A program made the position numbers and the translations under genes. Below the pieces are notes generated by a model. That model worked only from the letters and a program-made list of their open reading frames with translations. It had not been told where the DNA came from and did no database searches. From an uncultured Erythrobacter sp. (GTDB taxonomy: Bacteria; Pseudomonadota; Alphaproteobacteria; Sphingomonadales; Sphingomonadaceae), in assembly GCA_937899785.1 (NCBI GenBank), contig CALCCG010000184.1, forward strand, positions 1 through 64,000: a DNA stretch of 64,000 nucleotides. Direction: 5' to 3'. Below are positions 1 through 9,002 of this stretch, in pieces. Position 1 is the stretch's first letter. Every line of letters begins with the position of its first letter.

Positions 1-2
1 AG

Positions 3-188
3 AGCGAGCTTGGCGAGACGGTTCTTCGCAACCTTGTAGGAAGCACCGGCTTCACAGCCCGGCTGGTGATGCTGCCGCACGAATCGCACGGCTATCGCGG
101 GCGCGAATCGGTGTTGCACACCCTCGCGGAGATGTTCGCCTGGTTCGACACCCATGTGAAGAACGCCCGAGCGTCCGAGACCCCGTAA
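3..188 (+). CDS. S9-family (prolyl oligopeptidase-like) serine peptidase, C-terminal end only
   Basis: Only the last 61 codons are in the window; the gene enters from the left edge and stops with TAA at 186-188. The visible end carries LPHESHGYRGRES, the segment that holds the catalytic His in S9 peptidases of the glutamyl-endopeptidase type, followed by the usual final helix (MFAWFDTHVK). The nucleophile and the beta-propeller would lie outside the window. The family call rests on this one motif, so the exact substrate class is open. Confidence 0.6.
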   Translation, partial: SELGETVLRNLVGSTGFTARLVMLPHESHGYRGRESVLHTLAEMFAWFDTHVKNARASETP

Positions 189-242
189 AGCGCTGCTCCT
201 AAACGGCTCAGCCTTGCCCGGTTCAACACAGGCAAACCCTTG

Positions 243-258
243 CTTACCGATCGGTAAG
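243..258. promoter_or_regulatory. Perfect 16-bp palindrome, probable TetR-type operator
   Basis: CTTACCGATCGGTAAG reads identically on both strands. The core ACCGATCGGT resembles the operators of many TetR/AcrR repressors. It lies 48 bp before the chosen start of the Rieske oxygenase gene, and a TetR gene sits two genes away (1898-2521). Control of the oxygenase/thioesterase pair by that TetR is inference from position; no second copy was noticed in front of the TetR or reductase gene. Confidence 0.55.
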
Positions 259-306
259 AGGGTATGAAGCGCCTTGTCGACGGACAAAGAGCAGCTGAGC
301 GAGCCC

Positions 307-1458
307 ATGAACCGAACCCTTGAGATCGAGCTGATCGACGAACTGATCGCGCTCAAATCCGCGCGCGGACTCTTCCTCGAAGAGGACATCGGCCATGCAC
401 CTGTCGAGCGTTACGCCAGCGATGACCAATTCGACACCGAGCTCGAACTTGTGTTCCGCAGGCGTCCGCATCTGGCCGCGCATGTCAGCGAGCTGGCTAA
501 GCCCGGAGACTTCCTTCGAGTGGATTTGGCGGGCCGGCCTGTTCTGGTCACACGCGGGAAAGACGGCGTGGCGCGCGCCTTTCTCAACGTATGCCGCCAC
601 CGCGGCGCGCAACTGGTGGGCGAGAACGCCGGCTGCCAGAACCGTTTCACCTGCCCCTATCACGCCTGGACCTACGCGAGCTCGGGCGAGCTGATCAGCG
701 CGCCCCACTTTGCAAGCGGCTTTCCCGATGCGGACAAGACCCAATTCGGCTTGACCGCAATGCCAACTTACGAAGCGCTGGGCTTTGTTTGGGTCGTGCC
801 CTCGCCCGACAGCTCATTGGGTGCCCCGTTTGACTTCAAAAACTACTTTGCGCCCATCGCCGCGGAAGTCTCCGAGCTCGATTTGGCTGATCATGTCCAG
901 GTGGCCAATGACCGCATAAGCGTCGCGGCCAATTGGAAGATCATCGTGGAGGGAGGGATCGAGGCCTATCACTTCAAGATTGCCCATCGCGACACAATCG
1001 CACCCTTCTTCGAAGATAACCTATCGAGCTTTCGAAGCCTTGGGGCGCATATGCGTTCAATCATTCCACGCGTCAGCCTAGCGCGACTGGGCGACTCACC
1101 GCGCGACGGCTGGCGCTTGCGCGATCACGCCAACACTTTGTACTCGCTCTTCCCAACCGCGCAGTTCCTGGTCCAGCAAGACCATGTTGTGCTGATCGTC
1201 GCAAACCCGCTGGCTGCGGACCACACCGAGTTGCGGATCGCGACACTTGTGCCGAAGTCAGAGGCTGGTGACTCCGAACTCTGGATGCGCAACCACGCTA
1301 TCACCCGCACCACCTTGGACGAAGACTTTGCGCTGGGCGAAAGCATTCAACGGGGTCTTACCAGCGGCGCAAACGCAAAGCTTACCTTTGGACGGTTTGA
1401 AGGGGCGCTCACCGCATTCAATCAGAGCGTGGCTGACACGATCGCCGCCGTGAGCTAG
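307..1458 (+). CDS. Rieske non-haem iron aromatic-ring-hydroxylating oxygenase, alpha subunit
   Basis: This is a 383-residue oxygenase component. The Rieske [2Fe-2S] ligands are C96-x-H98 and C116-x2-H119 (VCRHRGAQ...TCPYHAWTY). The mononuclear iron site follows as E219AYHFKIAH, giving H222 and H227. The C-terminal stretch (LDEDFALGESIQRGL) is like that of carnitine/choline-type Rieske monooxygenases. The ATG at 307 is preferred; an in-frame TTG at 274 would add 11 residues. The gene is followed after 6 bases by a thioesterase-fold gene and preceded by a palindromic operator. No dedicated ferredoxin/reductase subunit is adjacent, though a flavin reductase lies 1 kb away on the other strand. 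The substrate cannot be read from the sequence. Confidence 0.88.
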   Translation: MNRTLEIELIDELIALKSARGLFLEEDIGHAPVERYASDDQFDTELELVFRRRPHLAAHVSELAKPGDFLRVDLAGRPVLVTRGKDGVARAFLNVCRHRGAQLVGENAGCQNRFTCPYHAWTYASSGELISAPHFASGFPDADKTQFGLTAMPTYEALGFVWVVPSPDSSLGAPFDFKNYFAPIAAEVSELDLADHVQVANDRISVAANWKIIVEGGIEAYHFKIAHRDTIAPFFEDNLSSFRSLGAHMRSIIPRVSLARLGDSPRDGWRLRDHANTLYSLFPTAQFLVQQDHVVLIVANPLAADHTELRIATLVPKSEAGDSELWMRNHAITRTTLDEDFALGESIQRGLTSGANAKLTFGRFEGALTAFNQSVADTIAAVS

Positions 1459-1464
1459 CCATTA

Positions 1465-1884
1465 GTGATGATGACCGAAACGCCCCGCGATCCCCGCTTT
1501 CATCCCCCGGCTGGCGGGCTGGTTCCGCATATGGGGATCACCCTGATCGACGAAGGCGAGGGTTGGCTCGAGGCGCATATGGTGATCGCACCACACCATT
1601 TGCGTTCGGGCGCCAAGGCGCTCCACGCGGCGAGCGTTATCGCGCTGGCGGACAGCGTGTGCGGGTTTGCAGCAGGACAAGTCCTGCCCGAAAATGCCAA
1701 GGGCTACACAACGATTGAGCTCAAATCGAACTTCTTGGGCACTGCAAGCGAGGGCGCTCTTATCGGTCGGGCCGAAGCCGAGCATCTTGGCCGCACCACG
1801 CAGGTCTGGAAATCGACCGTTACGCATCAGGAAAGCGACCGCACGCTCGCGCTTTTCCGCTGCACGCAAATGATCCTCTACTAA
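1465..1884 (+). CDS. PaaI/hotdog-fold thioesterase family protein
   Basis: A 139-residue single hotdog domain. The LHAASVIALADSVCG segment matches the central helix of PaaI-type thioesterases (usually HGG..ALADt), followed by the beta strands (TTIELKSNFLGTA) and GRTTQVWKSTV. It starts at GTG 1465, with ATGs at 1468 and 1471 as alternatives, 6 bases after the oxygenase stop, so the two are very likely co-transcribed. It probably hydrolyses an acyl- or aryl-CoA in the same pathway, which is inference. It converges with the TetR gene, with only 13 bases between the two 3' ends. Confidence 0.75.
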   Translation: MMMTETPRDPRFHPPAGGLVPHMGITLIDEGEGWLEAHMVIAPHHLRSGAKALHAASVIALADSVCGFAAGQVLPENAKGYTTIELKSNFLGTASEGALIGRAEAEHLGRTTQVWKSTVTHQESDRTLALFRCTQMILY

Positions 1885-1897
1885 GAGGACAGCGTGT

Positions 1898-2521
1898 TCA
1901 GCGCCCCTGCCCGTACTCAATCAGCCTCCGGACTTGCCTGCGCAACTCTTCAGGATAGGCAGCGGAGATCGCATCGAACTCCGCCATTCCATACATACGG
2001 GTGAGCGTCGGCTTGGAAATCGCGAAGTACTCAATCGCACCAAGCATCTGGTAGACGCTTGCGAACTTCTGCCAGCGCGGCAGCGCGCTGAGCCCCTTAA
2101 CATCGTCGAGCGTTTCGACGATCTCATCAAGAAAGGGGCGCAGATACCAAGTTTCGGCCTTTTCGGCACGCTCTTGGTTTTCAAGCAGTTCGCGCATCAG
2201 CACCCGCGTGCCCAAGGGGTTGGCACAGGATTCCGCATAAATCCCGAGGATCATATCCTCAAACCGCTGGGCCGACGTCCTGTTTGGATCCACGTTCGAT
2301 CGGATCGCCGCCATGAGCCGTCTTGAAATGCGGCGCAGGACTTCGGCGTACAGATCTTCCTTGCGTTTGAAATAGTAAAGCAAGGCCTGCTTTGTCAGCT
2401 CAAGTTCGCCAGCGATCTGTGCGATGCTGGCGCCGTAAAAGCCCCGCTCTGCAAATTGGCCTAAGGCGGCGTGCAAGAGCCTTTCGCGCGTATCATCGCG
2501 CGCATCATCGAGTTGTTCCAT
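1898..2521 (-). CDS. TetR/AcrR family transcriptional regulator
   Basis: A 207-residue repressor-type protein. The N-terminal TetR helix-turn-helix is clear: TRERLLHAALGQFAERGFYGASIAQIAGE, then LTKQALLYYFKRKEDLYAEVL. The rest is an all-helical ligand-binding domain with no recognisable ligand class. The start at 2521 is supported by GAGGGA 7 bases upstream and follows the flavin reductase stop by 7 bases, so both form one minus-strand unit. A longer reading into the reductase gene is unlikely. Its probable target is the palindrome at 243-258. Confidence 0.85.
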   Translation of the reverse strand: MEQLDDARDDTRERLLHAALGQFAERGFYGASIAQIAGELELTKQALLYYFKRKEDLYAEVLRRISRRLMAAIRSNVDPNRTSAQRFEDMILGIYAESCANPLGTRVLMRELLENQERAEKAETWYLRPFLDEIVETLDDVKGLSALPRWQKFASVYQMLGAIEYFAISKPTLTRMYGMAEFDAISAAYPEELRRQVRRLIEYGQGR

Positions 2522-2528
2522 GCGTCCC

Positions 2529-3029
2529 TCATTCGGCGATCCGGCAAAATGCTCCACCGAAAAACCCAAGCGGTCGGCCTGCAACCGTCTGGTGAATTCC
2601 CATTACTTCGCCAAAGACCAGTGTGTGGTCACCCGCAGGATAGAGCGACCACTGCCGGCATTCAAGATGCCCGAGCGCGCCGTCGATAACGGGCAAACCG
2701 CGCTCGCTGCGCGAAAATTCGTCAGCGTCCAGATCGGTGCGCTTGCGCGAGGCATGGCGCTGGGCCAAGTCTTGCTGACCTTCGGCGAGAATGCTGATCG
2801 CAAATTGCTGCGTTTGCGACCACAGATCAAACTGGCTCGACGAATTTTGTAGGCTCCAGGCCACCAGCAAAGGTTCGAGCGACACCGAGACGAACGAATT
2901 GACCGTGATACCCACAATTCGGCCATCGTCGGCTTCAGCGGAAACCACGCAGACACCCGTCGCAAACTGAGCCATCAGCCGACGAAAGGCGGCCGTGTCG
3001 ATCGGACTGGACGGTAAGACGTCGTGCAA
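2529..3029 (-). CDS. Flavin reductase-like (FMN-binding split-barrel) protein
   Basis: The PIDTAAFRRLMAQFATGVCVVSAEA opening and the ITVNSFVSVSLEPLLVAWSLQ segment are typical of the short-chain flavin reductase components (HpaC/flavin_reduct family) that supply reduced flavin to two-component monooxygenases. LPVIDGALGHLECR and DHTLVFGEV also fit. No good ATG exists. The TTG at 3029 (166 residues) has GGAG 6 bases upstream and gives the usual N-terminal length; a TTG at 3128 would add 33 poorly conserved residues. Probable operon with the TetR gene. Which oxygenase it serves is unknown. Confidence 0.75.
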   Translation of the reverse strand: MHDVLPSSPIDTAAFRRLMAQFATGVCVVSAEADDGRIVGITVNSFVSVSLEPLLVAWSLQNSSSQFDLWSQTQQFAISILAEGQQDLAQRHASRKRTDLDADEFSRSERGLPVIDGALGHLECRQWSLYPAGDHTLVFGEVMGIHQTVAGRPLGFFGGAFCRIAE

Positions 3030-3165
3030 GTGGTGCTCCGCTGAGTAGGGCGACCCATCCGGGCCCGATGTAGTTATACGCCTTATGGGGCTTGCGCGCG
3101 CGTTTCGCCAGAACGGCGCGCTTGTCAATCAACTCTCTAACACGCAAGCGGTGCCCAGTTAGGGG

Positions 3166-4581
3166 TTAAGGGGCGTCTGCCGGACTCGTTTCCCAAGTCC
3201 CGCCAAGCGACAGGTTAAGAGCCACCCATTGGTCGATTCTCTGGCGACGCACAGTCACCAGATTGCGTTCGGCCGAAAACAGGCGTTGCTGGAAGTTCAG
3301 AACATCGATCAGGTCGATCTCGCCTTCGGAATATTGGAGCTGCGACAAGGCGTAGGCCGTTCCCGCCTCTTCTGCTGCGGTTTCGAGGATCATCTCCCGC
3401 TGGGCAAGGACCCTGACCGCGTCGAGATTGTCTTCCACCTCGCGCAAAGCGTCGAGCGCGGTCGAGGCGTACAGCGAGATCGCCGCCCGGCGATTGGCGT
3501 CGGCTTCATCTTCCTGAGCGCCCCGCAGGCCCGCATCGAAGATCGGCTGAAGCACATCGCCGATGATCGACCACAAAAGGTTCCCGCCATTGAGAATGTC
3601 GCCGAGATCGGTCGATGTTCCCCCGCCAACTCCGGTCAGCGTCACTTGGGGCAGCTGCGCCGCTTTGGTCTGGTCAAGATCCGCAAAGGCGGCGGCGACC
3701 CGACGTTCCGCTGCGATCACGTCCGGGCGGCGTTCGAGCAATTGCGCCGGCAATCCAGCGGGAGGCGGCGGCGGCGCTTCGGGCAAGGCGCTTGCCAACC
3801 CGACCTTTTCCGCAGGATAGCGGCCCAATAGAATCTCCAACGCCCTTCGCGCGTTGCGCGCTGAGTTTTGCGCATCCGCCAGGCTGTCGCGCGCGGATTC
3901 GTAGTCCGACGAAGTTGTCGCGGTGTCCTGGCGCGAGGCAAACCCTTCACGGTAACGCACACGGACAATCCGATCGATCTCCGCCAACGCGTCCACCGTG
4001 CGCTGGGCCACGCCGACCTGCTCGTTCGCTTCGATGCTCGCAAAGTAGGCCGAAGCGACACCGCCCGCGAGCGAATATTGAGCAAAGCGCAGGTCAGCTT
4101 CGACCGCTTGCGCGCTGGCGTAAGCGGCGTTGCGTCCCGCACGAACACGGCCCCACAGATCCAGCTCCCAACCGGCCTGCCCAGTCAGCGTGTACACTGT
4201 ATCGTTCAGCGCAAACGGGTTGGGCGTATCAGTGCGCTCAACATTGAAGTTCGCGTTGATTTGCGGGAACAGCGCCGAGCGCGCCTGCACGACGAGCGCG
4301 CGCGAGGCGTCGAGATTGGCCGCCGCGGCAAGGATATCGGGATTGTTGGCCTGCGCTTCGAACACAAGCTCCGTCAGCACGGGATCGCCCACAGCCTCAA
4401 TCCAACCAATGCGAACTTCACCCGGGTCGGCGCCGTCCACCGCCCAGTTCTGCGGCAGGCTCGGCAAACTGTCAGCGGCCGCGCGAGCGACATCTTCGTC
4501 GCTGCTGAGAGTCGCGCAGCCCGCAAGGGCCAAGGTTACTGCGCCCAACAAAAGCGCTTGGGAAATGCCCCGCTTGATCAT
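3166..4581 (-). CDS. NodT-family RND efflux outer-membrane lipoprotein (TolC-like)
   Basis: A 471-residue outer-membrane channel of a tripartite pump. It has a signal peptide with lipobox LALAGC (Cys22) and two OEP repeats: the first around ANNPDILAAAANLDASRALV and WELDLWGRVRAGRNAAYASAQ, the second around LLERRPDVIAAERRVAAAFADL and YALSQLQYSEGEIDLIDVLNFQQRLFSAE. Its start overlaps the stop of the RND permease by 4 bases (ATGA), so it is the last gene of the periplasmic adaptor-permease-channel operon. Pump substrate unknown. Confidence 0.93.
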   Translation of the reverse strand: MIKRGISQALLLGAVTLALAGCATLSSDEDVARAAADSLPSLPQNWAVDGADPGEVRIGWIEAVGDPVLTELVFEAQANNPDILAAAANLDASRALVVQARSALFPQINANFNVERTDTPNPFALNDTVYTLTGQAGWELDLWGRVRAGRNAAYASAQAVEADLRFAQYSLAGGVASAYFASIEANEQVGVAQRTVDALAEIDRIVRVRYREGFASRQDTATTSSDYESARDSLADAQNSARNARRALEILLGRYPAEKVGLASALPEAPPPPPAGLPAQLLERRPDVIAAERRVAAAFADLDQTKAAQLPQVTLTGVGGGTSTDLGDILNGGNLLWSIIGDVLQPIFDAGLRGAQEDEADANRRAAISLYASTALDALREVEDNLDAVRVLAQREMILETAAEEAGTAYALSQLQYSEGEIDLIDVLNFQQRLFSAERNLVTVRRQRIDQWVALNLSLGGTWETSPADAP

Positions 4582-7500
4582 GCCGCCGCCTCCTGCGCGT
4601 CATCAGAGGGATCGGTATCGGTTGGCGCTTTCCCAGCCCGTTCGTCCGTCGAAATGCCGAACACCGCAGCGTAGACCACCGGAACCACAACCAGCGTCAA
4701 GGCGGTCGCAAAGCTCAGACCGAACACCAAAACCACCGCCATGGATTTGAAGAAAGCGTCGGTAAACAACGGAATAACCCCGAGCACCGTTGTCCCTGAG
4801 CCCAGCAGGACGGGCCGCACACGACTGGCCGCGCTGTCAATCAACGCGTCCATCCGCGGCTTGCCTTCGCCAATTTCCAGATCAATCTGATCGACCAGCA
4901 CAATCGCGTTCTTGATGAGCAATCCCGCCAGCGAGAGCACACCAAGGATCGCCATAAACTCGAACGGCACGCCCATAACCAGCAGTCCGAAGACCACGCC
5001 CACCAGGGCAAGCGGGACCACCGACCAAATCACCAAGGGCTGGCGCAAAGCGTTGAACAGGAAGATCGTCACTAGCACCATCGCGCCAAAGCCCAGCGGG
5101 ATCACGCTCGCGAGGTTTTCGTTCGCTTCAGCCGAACTGCCCTTTTCGCCATCCCATTTGAGACTGTAGCCCGGCGGCAGCGCCATGGCGTTGATCAGGG
5201 GTTCAACACGCGCCTGCAACTCGCCCGCCAGCTCTCCGGGAACGGGGTCAGCCTGAGCCTTGATAGACCAGACATTATCAATCCGGCGCAGGCGGCTGTC
5301 GCGGAAGATCGTCTTGATGCCGTCAGTCACCTGTTCAATCGGAACCGCGTCGCCGCTGGGGCCAATGATCTGAACCGTTCCGATGCCGTCAACCGACCGA
5401 CGCTCATTTTCCGGCGCGCGCGACAGGATAGGGATCAGATCATCATTCTCGCGATAGACCCCCACTTGCTGGCCGGTGTAATTGCGCGCCAGAGCCTCTC
5501 CCAGATCAGAGCGGCTTACGCCTGCGCGGCGGCCCTTGACCTCGGAATAGACCGGCTCGATCGCGGGCACACGCTGGCGCCAGTCATCTTTGATCGCCAT
5601 GGCCCGGCCATCCGCATGGTAAATCTCCTGCGCCTGCTGTGCGAGATCGCGCAGCACATCAGGGTCGGGTCCGGAGAACGTGGCCTCAATCTTTGAGCCA
5701 CCGCCCGGCCCCAGAATAAAGCGCCAGACCTTGCCCTGAGCCTGCGTGAAATTGGCATCGATGAATTGCTGGACCTCAGGGATCATCGTGTCGAGACGAT
5801 TGTAATCGTCGATCTTCACCAAGAGCTGGCCGTAAGCTGAATTGTTGCTCTCAAAACTGTAGATCAGCATGTAGCGCAAGGTCCCGCGGCCCACGAGCGT
5901 ATGGACATCCTGGACACCTTCGAGCCCGCTCACATATTCGCTCAATTCACGCATATCCGCATCGGTCTGCGCGATATCGGTGCCTTCCGGGAGCCAGTAA
6001 TCGACCACCAATTGGGGGGTGGTTGAGGCCGGGAAGAAGCCCGCAGTCACATAGCCGAAACCAAAGATCGAAACCGCAAACATCGCCGCCGCCGCGCCGA
6101 TGGTTAGAACCTTTTGACCCACAAGAAACGCGATAACGTCCTTGAAGCCTTGCATGAGGCCGCCCGATTCCCCCGCACCGCTTTGCGCCGCTTCCCCTCC
6201 TTCAACGCAATCGTCCTCGATCTTCTTGAACAAGATGGAGCACAAGAAAGGCGTGATCGTGATCGCGAAAATCCAGCTGTAGAGCAGCGAGATCAGGATC
6301 ACCCAGAACAGATCGCCGGTAAATTCCGCCGTGTCGCCCGGCGAAAGGCCGATGGGCGCGAAGGCCAGAATGCCCACCAGGGTCCCGCCCAAAAGTGGCC
6401 AGATCGAACGTTTTACAACGTCGCTGGCGATTTCGATGATCTTGCGCCCCTGCTGGCACCCGATAAGCACGCCGTCGGCGATGACGATAGCGTTATCGAC
6501 CAGCATTCCCAGCGCAATGATCAAGGCCCCGAGCGAGATGCGATGCATCGGAATATCGCCCATATACATCGTGCCCAGCGTCGCCGCGATTGTGAGCAAC
6601 AGACCAATTCCGATGATCAGGCCCGATCGGAAACCCATGAAAACCACCAGCGCGCCGATGACGATCGCCAGCGCCAGCAGCACGTTCACCACGAAGTCGG
6701 AGACCGACTTGTCGACGACCTCGCCCTGATTGTAGAATTCATGCAGCTCAATCCCGGCGGGACGGTCTTCTTCAAGCTCGGCGACCTTAGCCGAGAGCTC
6801 CTGCGCCACCGCCACCACATTGCTGCCCGACACCGCCGCGACACCCATGATAAGGCCCGGCTTGCCATTCCAATAAGCGCTGAATTCGGGGGGATCACGC
6901 AGCCCACGAGTGACCTGGGCGACATCGCTCAGCTGAATCACCCGCCCTTCCGTCGAGGACACCAACAGGTTCGAGATCGCCGCGACCGTGTCGATATCCC
7001 CGCTTGGGGTAATGATCAGGCGCTTGCCGTCAATCTCAACCGTGCCCCCATCCACGACCGTGTTCTGTGTCGAGAGCTGCTGAAAAATTGCATCGACCGT
7101 CGTGCCGAGCGCAGCCGCGTTCTGACGCGAAATCTCGACATAGATGACCTCTTCTTGTTCGGCGGCGAGGCTGACTTTGCCAACCCCATCAACGCTAAGC
7201 AGATCCTGGCGTAAAGCCTTCGCATAGCGCCGCAACTCAGGCATGGTGTAGCCGTCACCGGTCAGCACATAATAGATGCCAAACACATCTCCGAACTCGT
7301 CAAAGACCTGGCTGGGCGTTGCGCCCGGCGGCATTTCCGCAGCTGCGTCACGCACCTTATTGCGTAACTTGTTCCAGATACCTTGGAGGGCGTCCTTGTT
7401 GGGACTGTCGGCGTATTTGATATCGACTGAAATCTCCGAAAAGCCAGCCGAAGACACCGACCTGATCTCGTCCACTTCGGCCATGTCCTGAAGCGCCTCT

Positions 7501-7703
7501 TCGAGCGGCGCGGACACTTCGCGCGCGACCTCTTCGGGAGAACCGCCGGGATAGCCAGTGAAGACCTGCGCCGTGCGGATCGTGAATTCGGGATCCTCAA
7601 AGCGCGGCATATTCTGATAGGCGGTCCACCCCGCAAGCAGGGAGAGAACGATCACGATCCACATGATCAGTCGATTGCGGATGCTGAAAGCTGCGATGTC
7701 CAT
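4578..7703 (-). CDS. RND-family efflux transporter permease (AcrB/HAE1 type)
   Basis: A 1041-residue inner-membrane proton antiporter of the usual family length. TM1 is at residues 10-30 (LIMWIVIVLSLLAGWTAY). PGGSPEEVAREVSAPLEEAL opens the porter domain. The TM4 signature GALIIALGMLVDNAIVIADG carries the proton-relay Asp. The second half repeats the fold and contains GVLSLAGLLIKNAIVLVDQI. It sits 15 bases after the adaptor gene and overlaps the channel gene. The divergence pattern is closer to the general HAE1/MexF-like drug efflux group than to the metal-exporting CzcA type, but substrate assignment is not possible from sequence. Confidence 0.94.
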   Translation of the reverse strand: MDIAAFSIRNRLIMWIVIVLSLLAGWTAYQNMPRFEDPEFTIRTAQVFTGYPGGSPEEVAREVSAPLEEALQDMAEVDEIRSVSSAGFSEISVDIKYADSPNKDALQGIWNKLRNKVRDAAAEMPPGATPSQVFDEFGDVFGIYYVLTGDGYTMPELRRYAKALRQDLLSVDGVGKVSLAAEQEEVIYVEISRQNAAALGTTVDAIFQQLSTQNTVVDGGTVEIDGKRLIITPSGDIDTVAAISNLLVSSTEGRVIQLSDVAQVTRGLRDPPEFSAYWNGKPGLIMGVAAVSGSNVVAVAQELSAKVAELEEDRPAGIELHEFYNQGEVVDKSVSDFVVNVLLALAIVIGALVVFMGFRSGLIIGIGLLLTIAATLGTMYMGDIPMHRISLGALIIALGMLVDNAIVIADGVLIGCQQGRKIIEIASDVVKRSIWPLLGGTLVGILAFAPIGLSPGDTAEFTGDLFWVILISLLYSWIFAITITPFLCSILFKKIEDDCVEGGEAAQSGAGESGGLMQGFKDVIAFLVGQKVLTIGAAAAMFAVSIFGFGYVTAGFFPASTTPQLVVDYWLPEGTDIAQTDADMRELSEYVSGLEGVQDVHTLVGRGTLRYMLIYSFESNNSAYGQLLVKIDDYNRLDTMIPEVQQFIDANFTQAQGKVWRFILGPGGGSKIEATFSGPDPDVLRDLAQQAQEIYHADGRAMAIKDDWRQRVPAIEPVYSEVKGRRAGVSRSDLGEALARNYTGQQVGVYRENDDLIPILSRAPENERRSVDGIGTVQIIGPSGDAVPIEQVTDGIKTIFRDSRLRRIDNVWSIKAQADPVPGELAGELQARVEPLINAMALPPGYSLKWDGEKGSSAEANENLASVIPLGFGAMVLVTIFLFNALRQPLVIWSVVPLALVGVVFGLLVMGVPFEFMAILGVLSLAGLLIKNAIVLVDQIDLEIGEGKPRMDALIDSAASRVRPVLLGSGTTVLGVIPLFTDAFFKSMAVVLVFGLSFATALTLVVVPVVYAAVFGISTDERAGKAPTDTDPSDDAQEAAA

Positions 7704-7718
7704 GCCTGCCGCCAGAAC

Positions 7719-8789
7719 CTATTGCGACCAGGGACGAACTCTTTCGCCCTCTTGGAGATAATCGCCGCCTGATGCGACCACCATCTCCCCCGCCTTAAGC
7801 CCGCTCGTGGCGCGGACCGCGTCGCCTACACCGTCCTCAATCGTCACATCGCGGCGCTCCAGCACCTTGTCCGGCCCCTTGGCGACCCAGACATACCGCG
7901 AGTCGCCATCAATCATGATGGCCGACAGCGGAACATCGACCCCACCCGCTTCACCGGTGTCCGAAAGCGGCTCGGTCTCAAAGAAGAGGGTCGCGGTCAT
8001 TCCGGTGAGCACCAGCAATTCCGCCGGCGGCGTAAAGGCAAAGTGCGCTTCAAAGGTTTGGGTAGAGCTGTCGGCCACACCGCGCGCCTCACGGAAAACG
8101 GCCGGGAATTGGCGTCCGGGCGCAGCGTCAAGCTCCACAAAGATATTGGTCGGGCGTCGCAGGTTGGACGTCAGCACGAAGCTGGCGGGCACGTTCACGA
8201 TCGCTTCAACCGCGCGGCTTTGCAGCACGAGTACCGGTTGTTGAGCCCCGACATTCTGGAACTCTTCGACATAGGTGACACCTACACCGCCGGTGAAAGG
8301 CGCACGGAGTACTGTGTCCTTGAGATTCTTCTGCGCGGTGTCGAGCGAGGCCTTGGCGACTTGACGCTGCGCGTCGCGGCTTTCGAGCACGCTTTGCGAA
8401 ATCGCGTCCTCGGCGATCAGGCGCTGGGCGCGTTCGTATTCGCTGTTGGCGTTCAGATACTGCGCCTCGGCTTGCTCCACGTCAGCCTGATAGCTCGTCG
8501 CATCAAGCCGCGCGATGACATCGCCGCGCTGGAACTGCGCGCCATCAACGGCGTTCCAGGCGATGATCTGACCGCCCACCTGGAACGCCATATCCGTGCT
8601 GCGGACCGAACGCACCACGGCTGGAAAGCTGCCTTTCTCAAGCTCCGAGGCGGCTTCAAGCGTCACCAATTTGGCCGGGCGCGGCGGCGCTTCGACCGGC
8701 GCAACGGGGTCTCCACCGCAGGCCGATAGCGCCAAAGCGGTTCCGAAAACCGCAGGGATGAAACGGCTCTCGCCGCGTTTCCAAAGCAT
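7719..8789 (-). CDS. RND efflux periplasmic adaptor lipoprotein (HlyD/MFP family)
   Basis: A 356-residue membrane fusion protein. The signal peptide ends in lipobox LALSAC. The order is as in AcrA: beta-barrel/lipoyl half (GGQIIAWNAVDGAQFQRGD, then VIARLD), a helical hairpin (YQADVEQAEAQYLNANSEYERAQRL to AKASLDTAQKNLKDT), the returning lipoyl half (VLRAPFTGGVGV), then barrel and membrane-proximal domains. ATG 8789 is chosen; a TTG at 8801 preceded by GGGGG could add four residues. First gene of the efflux operon, divergent from nhaA. No dedicated regulator is adjacent. Confidence 0.92.
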   Translation of the reverse strand: MLWKRGESRFIPAVFGTALALSACGGDPVAPVEAPPRPAKLVTLEAASELEKGSFPAVVRSVRSTDMAFQVGGQIIAWNAVDGAQFQRGDVIARLDATSYQADVEQAEAQYLNANSEYERAQRLIAEDAISQSVLESRDAQRQVAKASLDTAQKNLKDTVLRAPFTGGVGVTYVEEFQNVGAQQPVLVLQSRAVEAIVNVPASFVLTSNLRRPTNIFVELDAAPGRQFPAVFREARGVADSSTQTFEAHFAFTPPAELLVLTGMTATLFFETEPLSDTGEAGGVDVPLSAIMIDGDSRYVWVAKGPDKVLERRDVTIEDGVGDAVRATSGLKAGEMVVASGGDYLQEGERVRPWSQ

Positions 8790-8900
8790 CGTCAAAGCCA
8801 AAGTCGCCCCCAGATCAGCCCGTGCTGCATTAACTCACATCTAATGCGCGAAAATACATCATGATTCTGGCAGTAGAAGCTCGTGTGCGATTCGCAAGAG

Positions 8901-8980
8901 CGGTGTTTTTTCAGGCACGGATGCAGGTTTTGCACGTTACCTGAAAAACCTGGGCGGCAACCCTGGGACCATCACACCGG
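8901..8980 (+). ncRNA. Structured leader of nhaA, candidate Li+/Na+ (nhaA-I type) riboswitch
   Basis: The leader can fold as a multi-stem junction. P1 pairs CGGTGT (8901-8906) with ACACCG (8974-8979). P2 is a perfect 9-bp stem of TTTTTCAGG (8907-8915) with CCTGAAAAA (8940-8948). P3 is GGG/CCC (8952-8954, 8961-8963) closing a CGGCAA loop. The junction ends 23 bases before the nhaA ATG. Breaker-lab work described RNA motifs upstream of nhaA genes (nhaA-I, nhaA-II) as lithium/sodium-sensing riboswitches, and position and topology agree with that. Assignment to a given class is from memory and was not checked against a covariance model. Confidence 0.55.
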
Positions 8981-9002
8981 ATCAGGGATCGAGAGCACAC
9001 AT

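Noticed and set aside
3123-3128. TTGACA on the minus strand before the flavin reductase as a -35 box
   Set aside because: No -10 box at 16-18 bases; the TATAAC further on is about 44 bases away.
6114-7214. 366-codon open frame on the plus strand opposite the RND permease
   Set aside because: Lies wholly antisense to a strongly conserved gene, with His/Arg/Asp-rich low-information sequence typical of GC-rich shadow frames.
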